Of a DNA stretch of 64,000 nt, positions 33,829 through 41,484 are shown one piece after another. The first letter of the stretch is position 1. Each line of letters starts with the position of its first letter. The position numbers and the translations under genes were made by a program. Origin of the DNA: Arenibacter algicola. GTDB lineage: Bacteria > Bacteroidota > Bacteroidia > Flavobacteriales > Flavobacteriaceae. Location of the stretch: the NCBI RefSeq assembly GCF_000733925.1, contig NZ_JPOO01000003.1, positions 3,038,001-3,102,000 on the forward strand. The letters run 5' to 3'. Below the pieces are notes generated by a model. It worked only from the letters and a program-made list of their open reading frames with translations. It was not told the DNA's origin and searched no databases.

Positions 33829-35121
33829 ATGAAATATCAGCAAATAGATCACAACTTGTTTGTAAAGAACCGCAAGAAATTTATGGCCAGAATGAAGCCA
33901 AAAAGTATTGCCGTTTTTAATTCCAATGACCTTTATCCTATTGGTGCCGATAGCACCATGCCTTTTGAACAGAATAGGGATCTGTTTTATTTAAGTGGAG
34001 CCGATCAAGAGGAAACCATTTTGTTGCTTTTCCCTGATGCCCATGAGAAAAAGCATAGGGAGATCCTGTTCGTCAGGGAGACCAATGCACACATTGCGGT
34101 CTGGGAAGGGGAAAAATTGACCAAGGAAAAAGCCACGGAAGTATCTGGTATCGAAACCATTTATTGGTTGACTGAATTTGATAAGATATTTTATGATCTT
34201 ATGACCGAAGTGGAAACGATATATTTTAATACCAACGAGCATTACCGTCAGGCCGTGGAGACCCAAACAAGGGAAGATCGGTTTATAATGAAATGTAAAC
34301 AGGATTATCCTGCGCACCAATGGGCCAAAAGTAATCCGATTTTACAAGAGATTAGGGGGGTAAAGGAGCCAGAGGAAATTGCTATCATGCAAACAGCCTG
34401 TAATATTACCGAAAAGGGATTCAGGCGCCTATTGCAATTTGTAAAGCCAGGGGTAATGGAATATGAAATTGAGGCAGAATTGCTACATGAATTTATTCGT
34501 AATAAGTCCAAGGGCTTTGCTTATACCCCAATTATTGCGTCCGGCAACAATGCCAACGTACTGCATTATATAGAAAACAATCGCGAATGTAAGGATGGGG
34601 ATATGTTATTGATGGATGTAGCAGCCGAGTACGCCAATTATTCAAGTGATCTTACCCGCACCATTCCTGTCAACGGCAGGTTTACCCCAAGGCAAAAGGC
34701 GGTTTATGAAGCCGTACTACGGGTAAAGAATGACGCTACGGCCATGTTGGTACCCGGTACTATGTGGGGGGAATATCATAAGGAAGTAGGTAAGCTAATG
34801 ACTTCAGAGTTGTTGGGCTTGGGCTTGCTGGATAAGGCCGATGTTCAGAATGAGGATAAGGACTGGCCCGCCTATAAAAAGTACTTTATGCATGGCACCA
34901 GTCATCACATAGGGTTAAATACTCATGATTATGGGGCTTTAAAAACACCTATGGTGGCCAACATGGTATATACTGTGGAGCCCGGAATCTATATTCCGGA
35001 GGAAAAAATGGGAATAAGATTGGAAGACGATGTGGTAATCCAAGAAAAAGGAGCTCCTTTTAACCTCATGGCAAATATACCTATTGAAGCAGCCGAGATT
35101 GAAGAGCTGATGAATGCTTAG
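33829..35121 (+). CDS. pepP: Xaa-Pro aminopeptidase (aminopeptidase P)
   Basis: The 430-residue M24 metallopeptidase has an N-terminal creatinase-like domain (about 1-170) and a pita-bread catalytic domain with metal ligands in 'LLMDVAAEYANYSSDLTRT' (two Asp), 'HGTSHHIGLNTHD' (His), 'YTVEPGIYIP' (Glu) and 'IRLEDDVVI' (Glu). It releases N-terminal residues before proline. The start was moved to the ATG at 33829, since 17 upstream codons do not resemble the family. Confidence 0.93.
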   Translation: MKYQQIDHNLFVKNRKKFMARMKPKSIAVFNSNDLYPIGADSTMPFEQNRDLFYLSGADQEETILLLFPDAHEKKHREILFVRETNAHIAVWEGEKLTKEKATEVSGIETIYWLTEFDKIFYDLMTEVETIYFNTNEHYRQAVETQTREDRFIMKCKQDYPAHQWAKSNPILQEIRGVKEPEEIAIMQTACNITEKGFRRLLQFVKPGVMEYEIEAELLHEFIRNKSKGFAYTPIIASGNNANVLHYIENNRECKDGDMLLMDVAAEYANYSSDLTRTIPVNGRFTPRQKAVYEAVLRVKNDATAMLVPGTMWGEYHKEVGKLMTSELLGLGLLDKADVQNEDKDWPAYKKYFMHGTSHHIGLNTHDYGALKTPMVANMVYTVEPGIYIPEEKMGIRLEDDVVIQEKGAPFNLMANIPIEAAEIEELMNA

Positions 35122-35481
35122 AAACAAAGTCCAATTCTTGGAGCATATATAGGCAAAATGTACATAGTGCAAAGACCAAGTTTATAATTTAGAAGATCCC
35201 CGATGGCCCTGCCTCGGGAATTTTTTTTTTACCCACTCCATGCCTGTGCTCCGTTTTGGGATAGTTAGAGGTCACAACTGCTATATGAAGCTGTTAGAAG
35301 CAAGGCAAAACTAGAATTCCTCTTTTAGGGAAAGGTTTTATTATTATTGAGAAGAGGTAAATTACCTTGTTTATTAATTCAAGTTCCTATAACTTAACAT
35401 ACCGGCAAGGCGGGGTATTATACCAGCCACAGGCGGAACATTGGAATATTTGTTGTTTGGAATCCAAAATTGAATATAAAT
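35122..35481. other. Intergenic stretch with a terminator, no gene seen
   Basis: About 360 bp hold the pepP terminator at the left and otherwise non-coding DNA. No ORF of note was found on either strand. Confidence 0.5.
35196..35229 (+). terminator. pepP terminator
   Basis: CCCGA (35199-35203) and TCGGG (35214-35218) form a short stem with a GC-rich loop, followed by AATTTTTTTTT. Confidence 0.6.
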
Positions 35482-36387
35482 ATGGATAATAAAAGAAGAA
35501 ATTTCATTCGGGGTATGGCACTCGCTCCATTGCTATTGGGAACAAGGAATATTATGGCTGGCAATTACTCTGAACCTTTGGCCAATAATAGACTACAATA
35601 TAGTGTCAATGCATTTTCCTTCAATTCCGCATTAAGAAGTGGTGAAATGACATTTTATGATATGATGGAATTTGCTGCGAATATAGGTTTGGATGCAGTG
35701 GATCTGACCGGATATTATTTCTCTTCATACCCAGATCCCCCATCCAATAGTGAACTTTTTGGTTTAAAACGAAAAGCGTTGGAACTTGGTCTGAATATCA
35801 CTTGGACCGGTATTAGAAATAACTTTGTTAACCCTGATGCCGTTGCCCGTAAGGTTGACAGCGACATGATAAGAGAATGGTTAGGGGTTTCATCCAGTTT
35901 AGGAGCTACGATCATGAGGGTTTTTACTGGAAAATACAATGATGATGGATTTTCCAAAAAAGAAGTAAAGGAGTGGCTTATAGATGAGTACAAAATCTGT
36001 GCTAAGTACGGAGCTGAAAAGGGCGTAATCGTAGGTTTACAAAATCACAATGAATTTTTATTCACAAGTGAGGAAATTATTGATATAATAGTAAGGGTCA
36101 ACTCTGAATGGTTTGGGTTAATTCTAGATATAGGAAGCTTGCATGCCGAAAATCCTTATGATGAAATTGAAAAGTTGGCTCCCTATGCAAATTATTGGTT
36201 TATCAAAGAACATATTTTCCCAAGTGGCATCAAAACCCCGGTAGATATGGAGAAAATTGCCGCTATAATTAAAAACCAAGGTTATCGGGGCTATATTTCA
36301 TTTGAAAGTCTTTCTGATGGCGATCCCAAACAAATTATCACTTCCATGTTTAGTTCATTCAAAACTGAGTATGAAAAACTTAAATAG
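35482..36387 (+). CDS. Sugar phosphate isomerase/epimerase-like TIM-barrel protein
   Basis: The 301-residue protein starts with a twin-arginine-like leader 'KRRNFIRGMALAPLLLGT', then a xylose-isomerase-like (AP endonuclease 2) barrel with metal-site motifs 'GLQNHNEFL', 'LILDIGSLHAENPYDE' and 'YISFESLSDGDP'. Exported members of this family act on sugars or inositols, including keto-glycosides. It is monocistronic; no sugar-pathway partner is adjacent, although a Gfo/Idh/MocA gene lies 3.3 kb away. The ATG at 35482 is preferred to a TTG 12 bp upstream. Confidence 0.8.
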   Translation: MDNKRRNFIRGMALAPLLLGTRNIMAGNYSEPLANNRLQYSVNAFSFNSALRSGEMTFYDMMEFAANIGLDAVDLTGYYFSSYPDPPSNSELFGLKRKALELGLNITWTGIRNNFVNPDAVARKVDSDMIREWLGVSSSLGATIMRVFTGKYNDDGFSKKEVKEWLIDEYKICAKYGAEKGVIVGLQNHNEFLFTSEEIIDIIVRVNSEWFGLILDIGSLHAENPYDEIEKLAPYANYWFIKEHIFPSGIKTPVDMEKIAAIIKNQGYRGYISFESLSDGDPKQIITSMFSSFKTEYEKLK

Positions 36388-36484
36388 GGATAATCCGTCT
36401 TTTCATTCAATAAGAAGGCGGTTGTGAATAATGGGGCTAAATTTATGACTCAATCAAAAAATCAACTTTATACGGAGTGTTAAT

Positions 36485-37777
36485 TCAAACCGATCGGGGT
36501 CTTTGTCCTAACGCGCCTTTTTCAGCCATATTCGAAATCGCAAAAGCAGCCACAGCTGGCAAAACCCAGCCCAACTGGTAGGCACTAAAAGGTATCCAGT
36601 CAAAAACTTCCTTTTTAGGGCCCCAGTTTCCCAAACTGCCCAAAAAATCCGGGATGCTAAAAATGACGGTAGTGATTACCACGGTCTTAAACACCATTGG
36701 TGAGGCCCATTTTTCTGGAATTACGTTAAGGAGGATCAATATTATGGTAATGGGGTATATAAACATAAGTGCGGGAAAAGCTACCGTAATAATATAGGCC
36801 ACATTAAATTGCCCCATTACAATCCCAAGAAGGCAGCCCACTATAGCCGTTAGCAGATAGGCATGTTTGTATTTGGGGAGCCGGTCCTTCATAAAATCGG
36901 AAGACCCTGTAACAATGCCCACGGCAGTGGTAAAACAGGCCAGACTTACCAAAATGCTTAGGAAAATATTGGCGTTATTCCCTAGGCTTTGCTTGCTTAT
37001 TCCGGAAAGCAATTCTATTCTGGTGATATTCAATTCAAAATTGTTGTGGTTTAGGGCTCCGCTAAGGATAAGGCCGGTGTATATTATAAAAAGGCTTAAG
37101 CCCGCCAACCAGCCCGCATTGCGGACCAAAGTTTTCTTGTCTTTAAAGGATGCGTTGGACTTTAGATTGATGGATACAATGATCACGCCTCCGACCACTA
37201 CCGCCCCAATGGCATCAAATGTTTGGTAGCCTTCCAAAATTCCATGGCTAAAAGGACTGGTAATTTCGGTGGCCCCAAAATTGAAGTCGAACGTAAAAAG
37301 GCTCGTAACGATTATCAAAACCAAAATTAATATGATGGCAGGGGTAAGAAATTTGCCCAGTATGTCCAATAATTTGGATCGATTTATAGCAAAAATAAAA
37401 ACCAAGGAAAAATAGACCACACTGCTGAGGAGGGCAGAAGAATTGAAGAAGGGCTGTACTGCTATTTCATGGGTAACGGCAGCAGTACGTGGTGAGGGCA
37501 AGCTCAAGGAAATAACATAAATCAATAAGGAATAGATAAGACTAAAATTAGGGGAGACCTTTTTTCCAAAATCATAAATGGTACCCTGTATTTTGGCATG
37601 GGCCAAAATTCCCAATATGGGTACCAAGACCGCAGACATTGCAAACCCCAGGGCCACCAGCCACCAATAATTTCCAGACTGAAACCCCAATAGGGGTGGG
37701 AGAATCAAATTTCCTGCCCCAAAAAATAAGGAGAATAGTGCAAAGGAGGTGACAAGGGTATCCTTAGTATTGTGCAT
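36485..37777 (-). CDS. brnQ: Branched-chain amino acid carrier, BrnQ family
   Basis: The 430-residue inner-membrane protein has about twelve hydrophobic segments and the N-terminal LIVCS signature 'FSLFFGAGNLILPPLLG'. BrnQ carriers import leucine, isoleucine and valine with Na+ or H+. An ATG at 37777 is preferred over a TTG 9 bp upstream. Monocistronic. The sequence looks complete. Confidence 0.92.
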   Translation of the reverse strand: MHNTKDTLVTSFALFSLFFGAGNLILPPLLGFQSGNYWWLVALGFAMSAVLVPILGILAHAKIQGTIYDFGKKVSPNFSLIYSLLIYVISLSLPSPRTAAVTHEIAVQPFFNSSALLSSVVYFSLVFIFAINRSKLLDILGKFLTPAIILILVLIIVTSLFTFDFNFGATEITSPFSHGILEGYQTFDAIGAVVVGGVIIVSINLKSNASFKDKKTLVRNAGWLAGLSLFIIYTGLILSGALNHNNFELNITRIELLSGISKQSLGNNANIFLSILVSLACFTTAVGIVTGSSDFMKDRLPKYKHAYLLTAIVGCLLGIVMGQFNVAYIITVAFPALMFIYPITIILILLNVIPEKWASPMVFKTVVITTVIFSIPDFLGSLGNWGPKKEVFDWIPFSAYQLGWVLPAVAAFAISNMAEKGALGQRPRSV

Positions 37778-38041
37778 TAAAGGCAATTTTGGCGAAAGAT
37801 AGTTTAAAAACCGTTTAGTTTAATTTGGTATATAAACACCTAATATGTGCAGTTGGTCGAAAAAATCAAATTTTGCTAAAAAAAAACGAAAAAAAAACAG
37901 GTTGCACTCAATAAAAGGAAGGGTGTTGGCGTTAATTATCTGAAAGACATTTAATAAGTGCTTTCACCAGTTAACCTAAAGTTTAATTTTTGCATTTTAC
38001 GGTCCCCTAAGCCTTACCAATGCCACCTAAAAACCTGCGTT

Positions 38042-38293
38042 ATGAAGAAAGTTATGACAGACTATGGAACAAGACTCAGCGCCCTATGCTGCAGCATTTT
38101 TGGACACCACTACATAGTTTCCAAGAAGGTTACCTTACACATCAAGGAATACAAATGTGTTCATTGTAATAAAGAGGTGACTACGGATGTAAGTGGAAAT
38201 CTATCCAACTTGACCCCGGAATTGCAGGATATAAACAATACCTTACAAGATATTTATCAGAAAAGACATAGGGCTACCCAACAGGTAGCCTAA
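38042..38293 (+). CDS. Small Cys-containing hypothetical protein
   Basis: The 83-residue protein has an early pair 'ALCCSIFGHHYIV' and a later 'YKCVHCNKEVTTDVSG', suggesting a small metal-binding knuckle, then a helical C-terminus ('QDINNTLQDIYQKRHRA'). No named family is recognised. An upstream in-frame extension starts at 37958, but the ATG at 38042 gives a sensible N-terminus. A short hairpin terminator follows. Confidence 0.65.
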   Translation: MKKVMTDYGTRLSALCCSIFGHHYIVSKKVTLHIKEYKCVHCNKEVTTDVSGNLSNLTPELQDINNTLQDIYQKRHRATQQVA

Positions 38294-38312
38294 ACCATGC
38301 TTGGCAATTTAA

Positions 38313-38342
38313 TTCCGACCTTAAGCGGTATCGGAGTTTTTG
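38313..38342 (+). terminator. Probable terminator of the small Cys-protein gene
   Basis: TCCGACC...GGTATCGGA stem with internal bulge, followed by GTTTTTG. Confidence 0.45.
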
Positions 38343-38471
38343 AAGTTATTCCCGTTAATTAATAGAACGCCCATATTCTTGGCTGTCCTGCGCCCCACGA
38401 CAGTTAAGTAAGGAACGTCCTAGGTTTTCGGGAATTCTTTTTTCTAAATAATCCCAATAGATACCTTTCCT

Positions 38472-39515
38472 TTATGAAAATGAATTCCAACCCTGGGCGG
38501 TAATAGGGATTTTGGTGTTGCTTCTGGTAACCAAATGAACGCCTTCATTCTTCTCGGTCATATGGCCCACTACCGTGAAATGTGGATTACCCTTTATTTT
38601 TGGAAAATCCTTTTGGTCTATGGTAAACAACAATTCGTAATCTTCACCTCCACTTAAGGCTACCAATGTACTGTCCATTTTAAATTCTTCGCATGCCGAA
38701 ATTACGGTAGGATCTAGCGGAATTTTGTCCTCGAATAAATTACAGCCCACCTCACTTTTATCGCAAATATGTAAAATTTCGGAGGAAAGTCCGTCGCTGA
38801 TATCGATCATAGCGGTGGGGAGGATCTCCAACTTTTCTAACAAGCCTTTTATGTCCCTTCGGGCTTCGGGCTTTAATTGACGTTCTACGATATAGGTGTA
38901 AGGTGATAGGTCAGGTTGATTGTTTGGATTTACCTTGAAAACTTCTTTTTCCCTTTCCAAAACCTGTAAACCACAGTAGGCACCACCTAAATCTCCCGAA
39001 ACTACCAATAGATCGTTAGGTTTGGCCCCACTTCTGTATACAATATTCTCTTCCTTGGCTTCCCCTATAGCTGTAACACTTACCAACATTCCTTTTGTAG
39101 AGGAAGTAGTATCTCCCCCAACTAGGTCCACCTTATATATTTCACAGGCCAGGGCAACCCCGCTATAAAATTCTTCCAAAGCTTCCAAAGGAAATCTATT
39201 GGAAACGGCAATGGAAACCGTTATTTGTGTGGCCGTGGCGTTCATGGCATAGATATCGGATAAATTTACCATAACGCTCTTATAGCCCAAGTGCTTTAAG
39301 GGCATATAACTAAGGTCGAAATGCACGCCCTCAATCAATAGATCTGTAGATATTACGGCCTTCTTGTCCTTGAAATCCAGGACCGCGGCATCATCGCCTA
39401 TACCCTTAATAGTGGAAGTATGTTGTAAGGTGAAATTCTTGGTAAGGTGTTTTATCAATTCAAACTCTCCCAATTGATCCAGTCCCGTCTTTTCTTGATT
39501 CTTGTCTTCTATCAT
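38472..39515 (-). CDS. thiL: Thiamine-monophosphate kinase
   Basis: The 347-residue AIRS/PurM-fold kinase has 'LGEFELIKHL', 'GIGDDAAVL' (metal/ATP site), 'STDLLIEGVHFDL', 'VGGDTTSS' and 'IDISDGLSSEI', all typical of ThiL. It phosphorylates thiamine monophosphate to the active diphosphate coenzyme. It stands alone; no other thiamine gene is nearby. Confidence 0.93.
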   Translation of the reverse strand: MIEDKNQEKTGLDQLGEFELIKHLTKNFTLQHTSTIKGIGDDAAVLDFKDKKAVISTDLLIEGVHFDLSYMPLKHLGYKSVMVNLSDIYAMNATATQITVSIAVSNRFPLEALEEFYSGVALACEIYKVDLVGGDTTSSTKGMLVSVTAIGEAKEENIVYRSGAKPNDLLVVSGDLGGAYCGLQVLEREKEVFKVNPNNQPDLSPYTYIVERQLKPEARRDIKGLLEKLEILPTAMIDISDGLSSEILHICDKSEVGCNLFEDKIPLDPTVISACEEFKMDSTLVALSGGEDYELLFTIDQKDFPKIKGNPHFTVVGHMTEKNEGVHLVTRSNTKIPITAQGWNSFS

Positions 39516-39606
39516 GCTGCAAAAATAAGTAGTAAATCCATTATATCCTTTCTTTGTGCTAAATAAAGACTTTCCTAGTGGATTTTCGGGTAGAGGAAAA
39601 TTGGCA

Positions 39607-39665
39607 TTAAAAAGCCGGACTTAAATAAGTATTCCAAGATACTTACCTAGTCCGGCGTTTTTTAT
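39607..39665 (-). terminator. Terminator after the Gfo/Idh/MocA gene
   Basis: AAAAAGCCGGACT and AGTCCGGCGTTTTTT are complementary ends (GCCGGACT stem), with a second internal hairpin AAGTATTCC/AAGATACTT region. It lies just past the oxidoreductase stop. Confidence 0.75.
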
Positions 39666-39685
39666 TAAAATTATAATTAAGTGGT

Positions 39686-41140
39686 CTATCCTAAAGAATA
39701 TCCAGCTCTATAGTTACGTTTTACATATTTGTTGGCTGGTTCAAAGTTGGTAACCCTCATATTTTCTGCATCCCACAACAAGCGTTTTCTTCCGTTGTAT
39801 TTTGAACCTCCCCAGAAACTGCTCTGATCGGCATTAGGGTCTACTTCAAAATAGGCCTTAAGGGCCAAGTTACCTATAAGGATACTTTCGGTAAACGGAC
39901 CGGCATAATCGAATGAAGAACTGGTTTCGGCATTGCCATAACCCGCCATACAGGCATTTACCCATTGTAAATAGTGACCTTCCGGAACTCTCGCAATTGT
40001 TTCTGCAACTTCGAACTGTTCGTTTAAAGATAACGGAAGCAATCTTGGATTGGCACCATAACAGTCGGCCAATAATTTTCCTTTGGTACCAATAAATAGT
40101 ACACCACCATCCCAGTTGCCCAAAGCTTCGTCATCTCCCATTTCGTCTGGTCTTTCCGGTAGAAGTCCGCCGTCCATCCAAGTAACTTTTACAGTGCCTT
40201 TGCCATCGGTTCTTGGATAGCTCAAGTGTATCTTAGAGGAATTGGGGAAACTCTTAGGATAATCAGCTGTTTCAAATTTCCCTTTAAAGGAGTCGGAAAC
40301 GCTACATTCAACTTGGTTAGGATATAGAATTGGTAGAATTCTGTATACAGGATCCATAATATGGCAGGCCATATCACCTAATGCCCCTGTTCCGAAATCG
40401 GACCAGCCCCTCCAATCAAAAGGAAGATAGGCATCATTATAATCGCGCATTTCAGCTGTTCCCAACCATAGGTCCCAGTTTAAGCCTTTTGGAATTTTAT
40501 CTTTTTTAGTTGGTGTCTGTAATGCTTGTGGCCATATGGCCCTGTTGGTCCAACATTTCACCGTGTGGACATCGCCTATAATACCTGTATCATAGAGTTC
40601 TTTCATTTTACGGACTCCATCACCAGATCCACCTTGATTACCCATTTGGGTAACTACCTTGAATTTTTTTGCTGCTTCGGTAAGCATTCTAGCCTCCCAG
40701 ATATCGTGTGTCAAAGGTTTTTGAACGTAAACGTGCTTGCCCATGGACATGGCCATATAAGCGGCAACGGCATGATTGTGATCTGGAGTCGATACCGAAA
40801 CGGCGTCAATATTGTCCTTTTCATTTTCCAACATTGTCCTAAAATCGGCATAGTATTTTGCCTTTGGGAACGATTTCCTGGACTCTACGGCCTGTCTGTC
40901 ATCCACATCGCAAAACCCTACAATATTAACATTGGGACTTTCTGCGAATGATGCAATATCACTTCTACCTTTACCACCGGCACCTATGCCGGCAATATTT
41001 AGTTTGTCACTTGGGGCAACATAACCCGGACCTCCCAATACGTGTCTTGGGACGATCATAAATCCGGCAGTTGCCAAGCCGGTACCTTTAATAAAATCTC
41101 TTCTCGAATTGTTACTAAATGCGGTCTTTTTTTTGGACAT
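39686..41140 (-). CDS. Tat-exported Gfo/Idh/MocA family oxidoreductase
   Basis: The 484-residue protein carries a Tat signal 'NSRRDFIKGTGLATAGFMI', a Rossmann NAD(P)-binding segment ('LNIAGIGAGGKGRSDI') and the family's 'VQKPLTHDIWEARML' (catalytic Lys of the EKP-like motif). It probably oxidises or reduces a sugar in the periplasm with a tightly bound nucleotide. It is divergent from a large c-type cytochrome lipoprotein across 344 bp, which could be an electron partner (inference). Confidence 0.88.
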   Translation of the reverse strand: MSKKKTAFSNNSRRDFIKGTGLATAGFMIVPRHVLGGPGYVAPSDKLNIAGIGAGGKGRSDIASFAESPNVNIVGFCDVDDRQAVESRKSFPKAKYYADFRTMLENEKDNIDAVSVSTPDHNHAVAAYMAMSMGKHVYVQKPLTHDIWEARMLTEAAKKFKVVTQMGNQGGSGDGVRKMKELYDTGIIGDVHTVKCWTNRAIWPQALQTPTKKDKIPKGLNWDLWLGTAEMRDYNDAYLPFDWRGWSDFGTGALGDMACHIMDPVYRILPILYPNQVECSVSDSFKGKFETADYPKSFPNSSKIHLSYPRTDGKGTVKVTWMDGGLLPERPDEMGDDEALGNWDGGVLFIGTKGKLLADCYGANPRLLPLSLNEQFEVAETIARVPEGHYLQWVNACMAGYGNAETSSSFDYAGPFTESILIGNLALKAYFEVDPNADQSSFWGGSKYNGRKRLLWDAENMRVTNFEPANKYVKRNYRAGYSLG

Positions 41141-41484
41141 AATTTTTGAAAGTTTTCTATTTTTTTAAAATGGATTTGAATTTAAATTAATTTTCTGTAA
41201 TCTACATAAAGATGATTTAATAAATTTCTATATATTTTGTTAATTTATCAGTTATTGTCTGGAAACTGTATTCTATTAGAAGATTTCAAATAGTTGTAAA
41301 TAGTGGTTCAACGGTAAATATATGGAATGGAAATACATTTTGTAGTATAAATTTATTAGTGAAACTCAATTTTGAGTAGTCGGTAGGACGCACTGAAAAT
41401 TGCAAGTTGAACTAATCCCGCCTTATTGGCAAACTTATTATATCTTGTAATATTATTTTACCAAAAAGTTTTTATAGTTAAAAA
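41141..41484. other. AT-rich divergent promoter region
   Basis: This 344-bp spacer between the divergent oxidoreductase and cytochrome genes is very AT-rich. No ORF is convincing. Promoters for both genes are expected here but no exact TAnnTTTG/TTG pair was identified. Confidence 0.45.
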